Shown here piece by piece: positions 1 through 6,459 of a stretch of DNA of 14,768 nucleotides. Location: contig CAZGUV010000022.1 of NCBI GenBank assembly GCA_964528735.1, positions 1-14,768 of the forward strand, in the 5' to 3' direction. The stretch comes from CAYNND01 sp964528735. GTDB taxonomy: Bacteria > Patescibacteriota > Minisyncoccia > Phycocordibacterales > UBA2100. Below the pieces are notes generated by a model. It saw nothing but the letters and a program-made list of their open reading frames with translations, was not told where the DNA came from and ran no database searches. Both the position numbers and the translations under genes were made by a program. Position 1 is the first letter of the stretch, and the number at the start of each line of letters is the position of its first letter.

Positions 1-1194
1 ATTGAGTGCACTGCGCACCGCATCTTTCGCATTCCAAAGCTTTTCTTCAAAGTATGTCGCATCACTTTTCTGGAGTGGGATGACGGGAAGAGAGTCATAT
101 CCATGAACTCTCCCGACCTCCTCAATCAAATCTTCTTCAATCTCTATATCAAGTCGTTCAAATGGTGGCGTCACGGTGAAGACTCCATTTGATACGCTCA
201 CTGCAAAATCCTGCTTCTTAAAGAGCGCTTCGATATCAGTATCAGTGAGTGAAAATCCAAGCACTGAATTGATTCGCTGTGTTGTCACTCTGACTGGCTT
301 CATGTCCTGGGTAACAATGCCGTCTTCTGCGTACCCTTCTACTGCTCCTCCTGCGATTTCAACAATGAGTGCAACAACTGCCTCAAGTCCATAGCGCGGG
401 AGTGACTCAGCAAACATGTTTTCATATCGCTTTGACGCATCTGTTCGGATTCCCACTGACTGCGCAGCGCGACGAGTGATTGAAGGATGGAAACGAGCAG
501 CTTCTATTATGATAGATGTTGTACTCTCAGTAACTTCACGTATTGCACCACCCTTTACTCCACCAAGCGCAACTACTTCATTAGTATTTTCGTCAGTAAT
601 GACGGTGACCAGCGGAGTGAGCGTATATTCCTTTCCTCCTAGAATAGTTGCTTTCTCACCTTCCTTTGCCTGACGAATGCCGATAGAAACAACGCCATCA
701 TTTTCTGAAAACTTTTTTGCATCAAACACATGCAGAGGTGTGCCTACATCCATCATCACATAGTTCGTCGCATCAACAAGATTGTTGATTGACCGCTGCC
801 CGAGCGCTTCGATACGCTCTTTGAGCCATGCAGGAGATGGTCCTACTTGTACTCCTTCGATGCGCGCAGCACAGTACTGCTGACATCGCTCGAAGTCATA
901 TACTTTGACCTTCATCGTTTTGCTCTGCGGCTGAAACTGCGGCATCGGCTTCTTGAGTGGATCTACTTTCAGTGCTCGACCCGAAAGAGACGCGTATTCT
1001 CGTGCGATGCCACGATGAGAGAGACAATCATGCGCGCGGTTTGGTAACACCTTCACATCCACTACCGTATCAGAACCGACACTGTCGACTGACTCAATTT
1101 CAAATGCGCCAAATGTAAGTGTGTGAGCAAATTCATCCGCTGGTGGAAGTGGTTCTGCAAAATAAGTCTGAAGCCAGTTATAGGAAATTTTCAT
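1..1194 (-). CDS. pheT: Phenylalanyl-tRNA synthetase beta subunit, short form, C-terminal part outside the window
   Basis: The beta subunit of the (alpha-beta)2 enzyme that charges tRNA-Phe. The 398 codons seen begin MKISYNWLQTYF, the usual PheT opening, and continue with PNRAHDCLSHRGIARE (residues 51-66), the B3/B4 domain, and a region around residues 300-370 ending in EEDLIEEVGRVHGYD, typical of B5. In ordinary bacterial PheT about 110 residues of EMAP/OB-type tRNA-binding domain (B2) lie between the opening and the PNRAD motif. Here the two are separated by only about 20 residues, so B2 is absent. The start is the ATG five bases after the pheS stop, giving a tight pheS-pheT operon with no obvious Shine-Dalgarno site. 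The reading frame is open to the left edge, so whether the C-terminal anticodon-binding domain is present cannot be seen. Confidence 0.93.
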   Translation of the reverse strand, partial: MKISYNWLQTYFAEPLPPADEFAHTLTFGAFEIESVDSVGSDTVVDVKVLPNRAHDCLSHRGIAREYASLSGRALKVDPLKKPMPQFQPQSKTMKVKVYDFERCQQYCAARIEGVQVGPSPAWLKERIEALGQRSINNLVDATNYVMMDVGTPLHVFDAKKFSENDGVVSIGIRQAKEGEKATILGGKEYTLTPLVTVITDENTNEVVALGGVKGGAIREVTESTTSIIIEAARFHPSITRRAAQSVGIRTDASKRYENMFAESLPRYGLEAVVALIVEIAGGAVEGYAEDGIVTQDMKPVRVTTQRINSVLGFSLTDTDIEALFKKQDFAVSVSNGVFTVTPPFERLDIEIEEDLIEEVGRVHGYDSLPVIPLQKSDATYFEEKLWNAKDAVRSALN

Positions 1195-1199
1195 AGGAA

Positions 1200-1916
1200 T
1201 TATTTAGAGAAAAACTGAGATACAAACCTGAGGTCGCCGTTGTGGAAGTACCGCACATCATCAATCCCCCACTTGAGCATGCAGAGTCGCTCAATGCCAG
1301 AACCAAAGGCAAATCCTTGGTACTTCTTTGGATCAAGCCCTGCGTCTTCAATTACGTTAGGATGCACCATACCTGCCCCCATGATTTCAATCCATTTATC
1401 TTTGAGTTTTGCAGGAATACCATCTCCCATGAGACGCATATCTACTTCTACTCCTGGCTCAACGAATGGAAAAAAACTCGGACGAAAGCGTACCTCAACT
1501 GATCCTTTGAAAAATTCTGCGAAAAACTGAGAAAGTACACTCTTCATCTGTGCAAGAGAAATGTCTGTATCGATTGCAAGCCCTTCGAGTTGGTAGAACT
1601 GTGCTTCATGCGTCATATCAGTTGCTTCGTTTCGATAGACTTTACCTGGAACGATGACACGAATTGGTGGCTTATGGGTTTCCATCCATCGCACCTGCAT
1701 CGGCGATGTATGAGTGCGCATAACTCTGTCTCCTGCTACAAAAAACGTATCTTGCATGTCTCGCGCTGGGTGATCCTTCGGAAAATTGAGCATATCGAAG
1801 TTGTAATGAATACTCTCAAGCTCAGGACCGTCAGCAACTGAAAACCCCATTTTTTCAAAGATGGTTCGTATCTCATTTATAGCCGCTGTCATCGGGTGGA
1901 TTATGTTCGTACGCAT
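1200..1916 (-). CDS. pheS: Phenylalanyl-tRNA synthetase alpha subunit lacking the N-terminal coiled coil
   Basis: Catalytic subunit of phenylalanyl-tRNA synthetase. It shows class II motifs: HPMTAAINEIRTIFEKMGF at the N-terminus, RTHTSPMQVRWM (motif 2 region), FRPSFFPFVEPGVEVD, and motif 3 in GSGIERLCMLKWGIDDVRYF close to the end. The protein is about 238 residues against roughly 330-345 in typical bacteria. The missing part is the N-terminal antiparallel coiled coil that contacts tRNA-Phe. A longer reading from a TTG at 1946 adds only ten residues and an in-frame TAG lies just upstream, so the coiled coil cannot be hidden there. I chose the ATG at 1916 because a TATACT box lies eight bases upstream, predicting a leaderless mRNA. 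The gene is followed five bases later by pheT. Confidence 0.93.
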   Translation of the reverse strand: MRTNIIHPMTAAINEIRTIFEKMGFSVADGPELESIHYNFDMLNFPKDHPARDMQDTFFVAGDRVMRTHTSPMQVRWMETHKPPIRVIVPGKVYRNEATDMTHEAQFYQLEGLAIDTDISLAQMKSVLSQFFAEFFKGSVEVRFRPSFFPFVEPGVEVDMRLMGDGIPAKLKDKWIEIMGAGMVHPNVIEDAGLDPKKYQGFAFGSGIERLCMLKWGIDDVRYFHNGDLRFVSQFFSK

Positions 1917-1924
1917 AGTGGAGC

Positions 1925-1933
1925 AGTATACCA
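1925..1933 (-). promoter_or_regulatory. Extended -10 promoter of pheST
   Basis: The minus strand reads TGGTATACT, an extended -10 (TGn plus TATACT), ending eight bases before the pheS ATG. This places the expected start point at about the first base of the codon. No convincing -35 is present. The same TGGTATACTGC string precedes tsf. The nearly symmetric core could also serve as a weak -10 (TATACC) for the divergent glycosyltransferase gene. Confidence 0.6.
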
Positions 1934-1956
1934 GAGAATGGCTCAATGACTAGACT

Positions 1957-1961
1957 GGAGG
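1957..1961 (+). promoter_or_regulatory. Shine-Dalgarno site of the glycosyltransferase gene
   Basis: GGAGG lies seven bases before the ATG at 1969, the ideal distance. This is one of only two clear Shine-Dalgarno sites before a gene in the window, so this mRNA must have a 5' leader. It therefore supports the start choice. Confidence 0.75.
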
Positions 1962-1968
1962 CAGATTT

Positions 1969-3213
1969 ATGGTAATATATATCCCTGTGGAGATTACGTC
2001 CATAATCACATACAGCCTACTCTTTATAACCCTCTACGCTGAGGTGTTTATTTTGATGTCCTTCCTCGAAGGGTACAAAAAAACTGATGTAGGGGAGCCA
2101 CTTTCCCTCCCCCAAAGAGTGCCTACTGTTGCGATTATTGTACCCTGCTTCAATGAGGAAAAAACGGTCGGAGGTACACTTGAGTCACTCCTTGCACTCA
2201 GCTACCCAAAAGATAAGCTTGAAATACTTGTTGTAGATGATGGCTCAAAAGACAACACCTACGCAATCGCTTCACAGTTTTCGTCTGATAGAGTAAAAGT
2301 ATTTCAAAAGGAAAACGGTGGCAAGCACAGCGCAATGAATTTCGCACTCAACAAAACCACTGCGGAAGTTATTGGTTGTCTCGATGCTGACTCATTCGTC
2401 GAGCGCGACGCTCTCACTGCAAGCATCAAACAATTGGTAGAAACAGGTGCTTCAGCGGTAACACCAGCGATTGTCGTACACGAACCGAAAAACGCCCTCC
2501 AGCTTATCCAGCGCGCTGAATACTCACTTGGTATTTTTATTAGACGTGCATTCTCTGCAATGGGTTCAATATTCATCACTCCTGGGCCCCTCTCACTCTT
2601 TAGACGAGATGTAATTATTGCCGTCGGAGGATGGAAGCACGCGCATGGTACAGAAGACTTGGAAATGGGACTTCGTTTACAAAATGCTGGTTACACACTT
2701 ACAAATACTCCACGAGCACACGTACTCACCAAGTCACCAGATACCATTCCAAAGCTGAACAGACAACGAGTCCGTTGGACGTATGGATTTTTGATGAATG
2801 CGCTCGATTACAAGCATATGTTCTTCAATAAGAAGTACGGCTCGCTTGGAATGGTTGTCCTCCCAACTGCTTTTGTATCTATTTTCGTTGCCCTCTATTT
2901 CGCAGCAAGCGTAGTCGTTCATGCGTCAATGCGAATTATTGACCTGTACATTAAGTACTCGATTGTTGGCATCAATCTTTCACTTCCTTCGTTTCAGGTA
3001 TTCTTTATTAATACCTCTGCAATCACACTACTTACCTGCATCTTTCTTGTACTTGCACTCGTATTTCTTATCATAGGACGGACACTCTCAGGGACATCAT
3101 TTAAGTCAATCGATGTGCCTCTCTATGTAGTCTGTTATGGCTTTCTCGCGCCACTCTGGCTCACTGGTGCCGTTATTCGTGCCGGATTAAAGTCTCAAGC
3201 ACCGTGGAGATAA
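1969..3213 (+). CDS. Membrane-embedded processive-type family 2 glycosyltransferase (cellulose/PNAG synthase-like)
   Basis: A 414-residue inner-membrane glycosyltransferase, probably polymerising or transferring sugars from nucleotide-sugar donors for a surface glycan. Residues about 8-33 form a membrane helix. A GT-A catalytic domain follows with VPTVAIIVPCFNEE (51-64), VVDDGS (88-93), DAD (139-141), TED (228-230) and QRVRW (266-270). The D, DxD, ED, QxxRW set is the signature of processive enzymes such as BcsA, PgaC and hyaluronan synthase. Three further hydrophobic segments lie at about 293-318, 346-370 and 383-406. No PilZ domain is seen. The product sugar cannot be told from sequence. 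The gene is one base upstream of the thioredoxin-like gene, so the two are probably translationally coupled. Confidence 0.9.
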   Translation: MVIYIPVEITSIITYSLLFITLYAEVFILMSFLEGYKKTDVGEPLSLPQRVPTVAIIVPCFNEEKTVGGTLESLLALSYPKDKLEILVVDDGSKDNTYAIASQFSSDRVKVFQKENGGKHSAMNFALNKTTAEVIGCLDADSFVERDALTASIKQLVETGASAVTPAIVVHEPKNALQLIQRAEYSLGIFIRRAFSAMGSIFITPGPLSLFRRDVIIAVGGWKHAHGTEDLEMGLRLQNAGYTLTNTPRAHVLTKSPDTIPKLNRQRVRWTYGFLMNALDYKHMFFNKKYGSLGMVVLPTAFVSIFVALYFAASVVVHASMRIIDLYIKYSIVGINLSLPSFQVFFINTSAITLLTCIFLVLALVFLIIGRTLSGTSFKSIDVPLYVVCYGFLAPLWLTGAVIRAGLKSQAPWR

Positions 3214-3214
3214 T

Positions 3215-3901
3215 ATGAACTGGTCTCGCTACATAATGGCATTTATCATCACTGCATTCATATTTATGACTGCATTTGTGGTAAGTAATCGCATCAACGA
3301 TGCACGCGTAAACAACATACGCACCATTCAAGAAAACATGGCGATTGATATTCTCTCTCTAGAGACACAGTTTCAACTCCTCCAAGAGCTCTCATGCAAA
3401 GACATTAGGGAAAATTCGGTGCTCTCAAAGGAACTCGCGAACCTCTCAGCGCGCCTTTCCTACACCGAAGCACAACTCGGTGCTGACAATGAAGAAGTGA
3501 TCCGCCTCAAACGCCAATACTCCCTTCTTGAGATCAAGGACATCTTACTTATGAAGCGCGTCTCAGCGAAGTGCAACCTCAACCCAGTTTTCATTCTCTA
3601 TTTCTATGGCGCAGACAAGGTATGCCCCGAATGTACAAAGCAAGGTCACGTACTCACTGCCCTCTCTGAGAAATACCCACGCCTACGCATTTATTCATTC
3701 GACTACAATCTCGATGTGCCCGCTCTTCAAACACTTATCAAGCAAAGTGACATTGGTTCAGAACTTCCTGCATTGGTCATCAACGACAGGCCAGTCAATG
3801 GATTTACTTCTGTTGAAGACGTAGAGAAGCTTATTCCTGAGATTGAAAATCTTAAAGAGGTACAGGAGGAGTCTACTCCTACAAAGGCAAAGAAGAAGTA
3901 A
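3215..3901 (+). CDS. Membrane-anchored thioredoxin-like protein with coiled-coil stalk
   Basis: 228 residues. Residues 5-24 are one hydrophobic helix acting as an uncleaved anchor. Residues about 30-118 are charged and helical, likely a coiled-coil stalk. The C-terminal part begins NPVFILYFYGADKVCPEC, with a CxxC motif (C137, C140) at the end of a first strand. ELPALVINDRPVNGF (183-197) supplies the cis-proline loop (L184-P185) typical of a thioredoxin fold. The topology is probably outside-facing, so a role in extracytoplasmic thiol redox or a sensor is possible; the partner is unknown. Extra cysteines sit at 61 and 120. The tail is lysine-rich. It is coupled to the upstream glycosyltransferase (TAA, one base, ATG). 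It could instead be a catalytically inactive thioredoxin-like scaffold. Confidence 0.8.
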   Translation: MNWSRYIMAFIITAFIFMTAFVVSNRINDARVNNIRTIQENMAIDILSLETQFQLLQELSCKDIRENSVLSKELANLSARLSYTEAQLGADNEEVIRLKRQYSLLEIKDILLMKRVSAKCNLNPVFILYFYGADKVCPECTKQGHVLTALSEKYPRLRIYSFDYNLDVPALQTLIKQSDIGSELPALVINDRPVNGFTSVEDVEKLIPEIENLKEVQEESTPTKAKKK

Positions 3902-3924
3902 CGCTCAGTCAAGTGGAGGACTGC

Positions 3925-4024
3925 NNNNNNNNNNNNNNNNNNNNNNNNNNNNNNNNNNNNNNNNNNNNNNNNNNNNNNNNNNNNNNNNNNNNNNNNNNNN
4001 NNNNNNNNNNNNNNNNNNNNNNNN
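3925..4024. other. Assembly gap of 100 N
   Basis: Exactly 100 N, the usual placeholder for a gap of unknown size. The bases to its left (3913-3924) match the unit junction at 4088-4099, and those to its right begin a copy of the 55-base repeat. The gap therefore probably hides further copies of the 75-base unit. Confidence 0.97.
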
Positions 4025-4154
4025 GACCGCATTACAGACTGATTATTGAGAGATGTAGTGTTCTTGGAGCCGGCAGTCAAAATGACTGTGGAGGACTGCG
4101 ACCGCATTACAGACTGATTATTGAGAGATGTAGTGTTCTTGGAGCCGGCAGTCA
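4025..4154 (-). repeat. Direct repeat (75-base period) built from the tRNA-Thr 3' end and its 3' flank
   Basis: Positions 4025-4079 and 4100-4154 are identical over 55 bases. A 20-base spacer separates them, giving a 75-base period. The last 12 bases of the spacer (4088-4099) recur at 3913-3924 beyond the gap, which implies at least a third unit. On the minus strand each unit contains TGACTGCCGGCTCCA, the acceptor 3' strand and CCA of the neighbouring tRNA-Thr, then its 3' flank. It ends in TGTAATG followed by GTCGCAGT, which resembles the anticodon loop and variable region of the same tRNA. The spacer carries a small hairpin (CAGTCA, loop AAA, TGACTG at 4074-4088). Serial duplication of a tRNA 3' half is the simplest reading. 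Confidence 0.88.
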
Positions 4155-4215
4155 GATTTGAACTGACGACCTACTCATTACAAGTGAGTTGCTCTACCAA
4201 CTGAGCTATGCCGGC
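4140..4215 (-). tRNA. tRNA-Thr (anticodon UGU), CCA encoded
   Basis: A complete 76-nucleotide cloverleaf on the minus strand. Acceptor GCCGGCA pairs with TGCCGGC. The D arm is GCTC/GAGC with AGTTGGTA, and the anticodon stem ACTCA/TGAGT holds loop CTTGTAA, so the anticodon is TGT and the amino acid threonine. The variable loop is AGGTC. The T stem GTCAG/CTGAC holds loop TTCAAAT. The discriminator is T and CCA is encoded at 4142-4140. This is the only intact tRNA in the window. Its 3' end is repeated downstream and degenerate relatives lie just upstream. Confidence 0.95.
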
Positions 4216-4257
4216 TCCAAAAAAACTACGTATGTATCAAAGAACAAATATGTGTCT

Positions 4258-4304
4258 GCAGTCAGATTTGAACTGATTTACCCTGCGACCGCATTACAGA
4301 CTGA
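4258..4304 (-). pseudogene. Degenerate tRNA-Thr 3'-half fragment
   Basis: Positions 4258-4276 match 19 bases of the intact tRNA (T arm and start of the acceptor 3' strand, 4148-4166). Positions 4283-4304 match the 22-base CTGCGACCGC... segment of the 75-base repeat. The acceptor strand breaks off after TGC, with no CCA, so it cannot form a cloverleaf. It is best read as another decayed copy of the tRNA-derived unit. Confidence 0.7.
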
Positions 4305-4328
4305 ACGGATTCTACTACAAAACATAGA

Positions 4329-4393
4329 CAATCAAAATGAACTGGGACCTACTCATTACAAGTGAGTTGTTTTACCAACCGAGACTTGCCGGC
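4329..4393 (-). pseudogene. Truncated tRNA-Thr pseudogene (5' part)
   Basis: On the minus strand it starts GCCGGCA, as in the intact tRNA, and keeps a perfect anticodon arm (ACTCA, CTTGTAA, TGAGT, AGGTC). The D stem is broken (TCTC against AAAC), the T arm is decayed (CCCAGTTCATTTTGATTG), and no acceptor 3' strand pairs with GCCGGCA. The anticodon arm is unchanged while the rest has drifted, consistent with partial duplication or conversion from the functional gene. Confidence 0.75.
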
Positions 4394-4417
4394 TCACATA
4401 AAACGAAACAAAGAACA

Positions 4418-4804
4418 CTATTCGGACGCGGTATTATTACCTTTTTTTTCGTCCGTGTCCAGTTTCCCATCAATTACCTCTTCAAGGTAATGCATATCCC
4501 TCCTGACACGCTTTGAGGTCTTGTGGACGACAGTACGTGCCTGAAACTCCACACTGTGCGCAAGGCGCGCCATAGCGCGTGCACAGTAGTGCGTAAGAGC
4601 GTTCATGGCATGCGCACACCATGACCAAAGGACCTCAGGAGTAGCGTTTTTATCGAGCCATGCAAAAAGCGCCTCAGTTTTTACATCCATTGAAGCGCGA
4701 AATGCTGATGCGCTTTTTACGCCTGTTGCCTTTTCTCGCTCAAGTAAAAGATACATCAAAGCGAGTCCGACACATGCAAGCACAAATGTGGCGACTGCGA
4801 ACAT
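4418..4804 (-). CDS. Small single-pass membrane protein downstream of tsf, function unknown
   Basis: 128 residues, not recognised. Residues about 2-21 (FAVATFVLACVGLALMYLLL) form one strongly hydrophobic helix, followed by EREK. The remainder is soluble, helical and rich in alanine, histidine and positive charge up to about residue 105. It includes repeated short A-H-A/A-R-A motifs around WCAHAMNALTHYCARAMARLAHS, and the tail is acidic. This fits an N-terminal membrane anchor with a cytoplasmic helical domain. The ATG lies six bases after the tsf stop, so it is probably co-transcribed with tsf. That position may be incidental; I see no motif linking it to translation. Confidence 0.7.
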   Translation of the reverse strand: MFAVATFVLACVGLALMYLLLEREKATGVKSASAFRASMDVKTEALFAWLDKNATPEVLWSWCAHAMNALTHYCARAMARLAHSVEFQARTVVHKTSKRVRRDMHYLEEVIDGKLDTDEKKGNNTASE

Positions 4805-4810
4805 AGAAGA

Positions 4811-5623
4811 TTAGACTGAGAGTCTTTCAGCAAGAATCACCTCAACAGGAGCTCCGACTGACGCACTGACTGTCTCTACGACTTTTTTTACTGTTTGCTC
4901 ACCATTCTTAACGTAAGACTGTTCAAGCAAAACTCTATCTTTGAGGAAAGATTCAATCTTGCCGGCAACAATCTTCTCTTTCATATCTGCTGGTTTTCCG
5001 GCAGCCTCCTCTTCAAAAATCGCTTTTGCTGCAGTGATATCTTCCTCCTTTACTTGAGCTCGAGAAACAAATGTTGGCGCCATCGCAGCGGTATGCATTG
5101 CGACATCGTATGCAAGTGTTGAGAGTGCATCCGCTGTTGCAGTTGTATTGAGAGCAACGACCGCAGCAACGGTGTTGTTTGAGTGTACGTACGCATTCAC
5201 CACTGATCCCTTCGCGATGACTGTCTGTGCAACCTCTGTCTTCTCTCCAAACTTCTGCACTGCCTCGTTTACCATCTGAATTACCTCCGGGTTCGTAGCC
5301 ATTGCATCACTACCGGTAGATACTGCCTTCTCAGCGATTGTCTTTGCAAGCGCGACAAACTCTGGGTTTCGCGCTACGAAATCTGTCTCGCAAGCAAGTA
5401 CGACTGCCGCAACTGATTTTTTATCGCCCGCTACTGCAACCTGCACTGTACCTGCACCAAGTGTTCTATCAGCTTTCTTTGCGGCCGCCTGAGCACTTAT
5501 TTTTCGAAGAAGCACCTTTGCCTTCTCGATATCTCCACCCGCTTCCTCAAGTGCCTTTTTGCACTGCATAATAGCAACTCCTGTCTCATCTCGAAGCTGT
5601 TTGACGATATCCATATTGACCAT
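4811..5623 (-). CDS. tsf: Translation elongation factor Ts
   Basis: Guanine-nucleotide exchange factor that regenerates EF-Tu-GTP in the cytoplasm. 270 residues against about 283 in E. coli. The N-terminal UBA-like domain reads IVKQLRDETGVAIMQCKKALEEAGGDIEKA, and the core contains CETDFVARNPEF, whose TDFV contacts EF-Tu. Two repeated core subdomains follow to the C-terminus. The start could be the first ATG (5623) or the one three codons on (MDIVKQ). The gene follows rpsB as in most bacteria, but the 69-base space between them holds an extended -10 promoter, so tsf can be transcribed alone. Confidence 0.96.
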   Translation of the reverse strand: MVNMDIVKQLRDETGVAIMQCKKALEEAGGDIEKAKVLLRKISAQAAAKKADRTLGAGTVQVAVAGDKKSVAAVVLACETDFVARNPEFVALAKTIAEKAVSTGSDAMATNPEVIQMVNEAVQKFGEKTEVAQTVIAKGSVVNAYVHSNNTVAAVVALNTTATADALSTLAYDVAMHTAAMAPTFVSRAQVKEEDITAAKAIFEEEAAGKPADMKEKIVAGKIESFLKDRVLLEQSYVKNGEQTVKKVVETVSASVGAPVEVILAERLSV

Positions 5624-5662
5624 AAGTGAAAATTTAAAGTGTAATGTGTAGAGAGCGTCGGC

Positions 5663-5671
5663 AGTATACCA
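5663..5671 (-). promoter_or_regulatory. Extended -10 promoter of tsf
   Basis: The minus strand reads TGGTATACT, identical to the element before pheS. The expected start near 5656 gives a leader of about 33 bases before the tsf ATG at 5623. No clear Shine-Dalgarno site lies in the leader and no clear -35 is present. Confidence 0.6.
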
Positions 5672-5692
5672 CGGAGATATGTAGTCTGTGGA

Positions 5693-6388
5693 CTACTGAG
5701 CCTTTGTCGCACCATTGAGTGCTCGAGCAACCGCTGTGGTTATTGAGCTGATACTCTTCTTTGTCGCATCGTTTCCAGGGATTGGGTACTGGATGCGTGC
5801 GAAGTCACAATCAGTGTTTGCAAGTGCGATTACAGGGATTTTAAGGTCGTTTGCCTCGCGCACTGCTGCATCGTCATGACGTGGGTCTATAACAAACACA
5901 GCCTGTGGCTTGTCTTTCATGGTAGTGATACCACCAAACATTTCAGTCAAATTAGAAATTTCTCGGTCGAGTATAACACGCTCCTTTTTTGTGTACTTTT
6001 CAAAACCACCTGATTCTTTGTCAGCGAGAAGCTTCTCAAGACGGTCAACGCGCTTTCGGATTTCTCGGTAGTTGGTGAGTGTTCCACCAATCCATCGTCC
6101 TGCCACATACGGCATTGCGCATGAAATTGCTGCTGAGCGCACTGAATCTCGAGCTTCATTCTTTCCCCCCACAAAAAGAATCTTACCTCCTGTCTTGTAG
6201 ATTGAAGTGATAGCGGTAAGTGCATCATCAAGACATGCATGAGTCTTTTCAAGGTCGAAGATGTCGTTCTTACCTTTTTGTGAATAGAGATATTTTTCTG
6301 CTGATGGATGTCGGCGTGTTCGAGAAAAGCCAACATGGAGCCCTGCGTCGTAGAGCTCTTGAACTGCGTGTGATACTTTGGTAACCAT
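5693..6388 (-). CDS. rpsB: 30S ribosomal protein S2
   Basis: About 231 residues from the chosen start (MVTKVSHAVQELYDAGLHVG). Diagnostic S2 stretches are GLHVGFSRTRRHP, DIFDLEKT, ILFVGGKNEAR, AGRWIGGTLTNY, KDKPQAVFVIDPRHDDAAVREA and IPVIALANTDCDF. A longer frame begins at 6433, but the added residues (MGLLSVSTCSS...) are unlike S2 and overlap the presumed promoter. A TAGTAT box lies ten bases before the chosen ATG, the same spacing as before rplU. S2 sits on the 30S solvent side, joining late with S1 where S1 exists. It is placed between alaS and tsf. Confidence 0.95.
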   Translation of the reverse strand: MVTKVSHAVQELYDAGLHVGFSRTRRHPSAEKYLYSQKGKNDIFDLEKTHACLDDALTAITSIYKTGGKILFVGGKNEARDSVRSAAISCAMPYVAGRWIGGTLTNYREIRKRVDRLEKLLADKESGGFEKYTKKERVILDREISNLTEMFGGITTMKDKPQAVFVIDPRHDDAAVREANDLKIPVIALANTDCDFARIQYPIPGNDATKKSISSITTAVARALNGATKAQ

Positions 6389-6459
6389 ATAGGCGGGCAT
6401 ACTACTACAAGTAGATACTGAAAGCAACCCCAAATAGCGCCCTACATCAAAGGCACATC

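Noticed and set aside
176..1047. Plus-strand open frames over pheT (176-394, 416-673, 847-1047)
   Set aside because: They are antisense shadows; the minus strand encodes a continuous, clearly conserved PheT.
4025..4154. CRISPR array
   Set aside because: The 55-base repeats contain tRNA acceptor sequence, only two complete copies are visible, the 20-base spacer is part of a fixed unit whose end recurs at 3913-3924, and no cas gene is present.
4258..4393. An intron-containing tRNA assembled from the two pseudo-tRNA pieces
   Set aside because: The 5' piece already has anticodon and T-arm remnants, and the 3' piece lacks an acceptor strand pairing with GCCGGCA, so splicing them would not give a cloverleaf.
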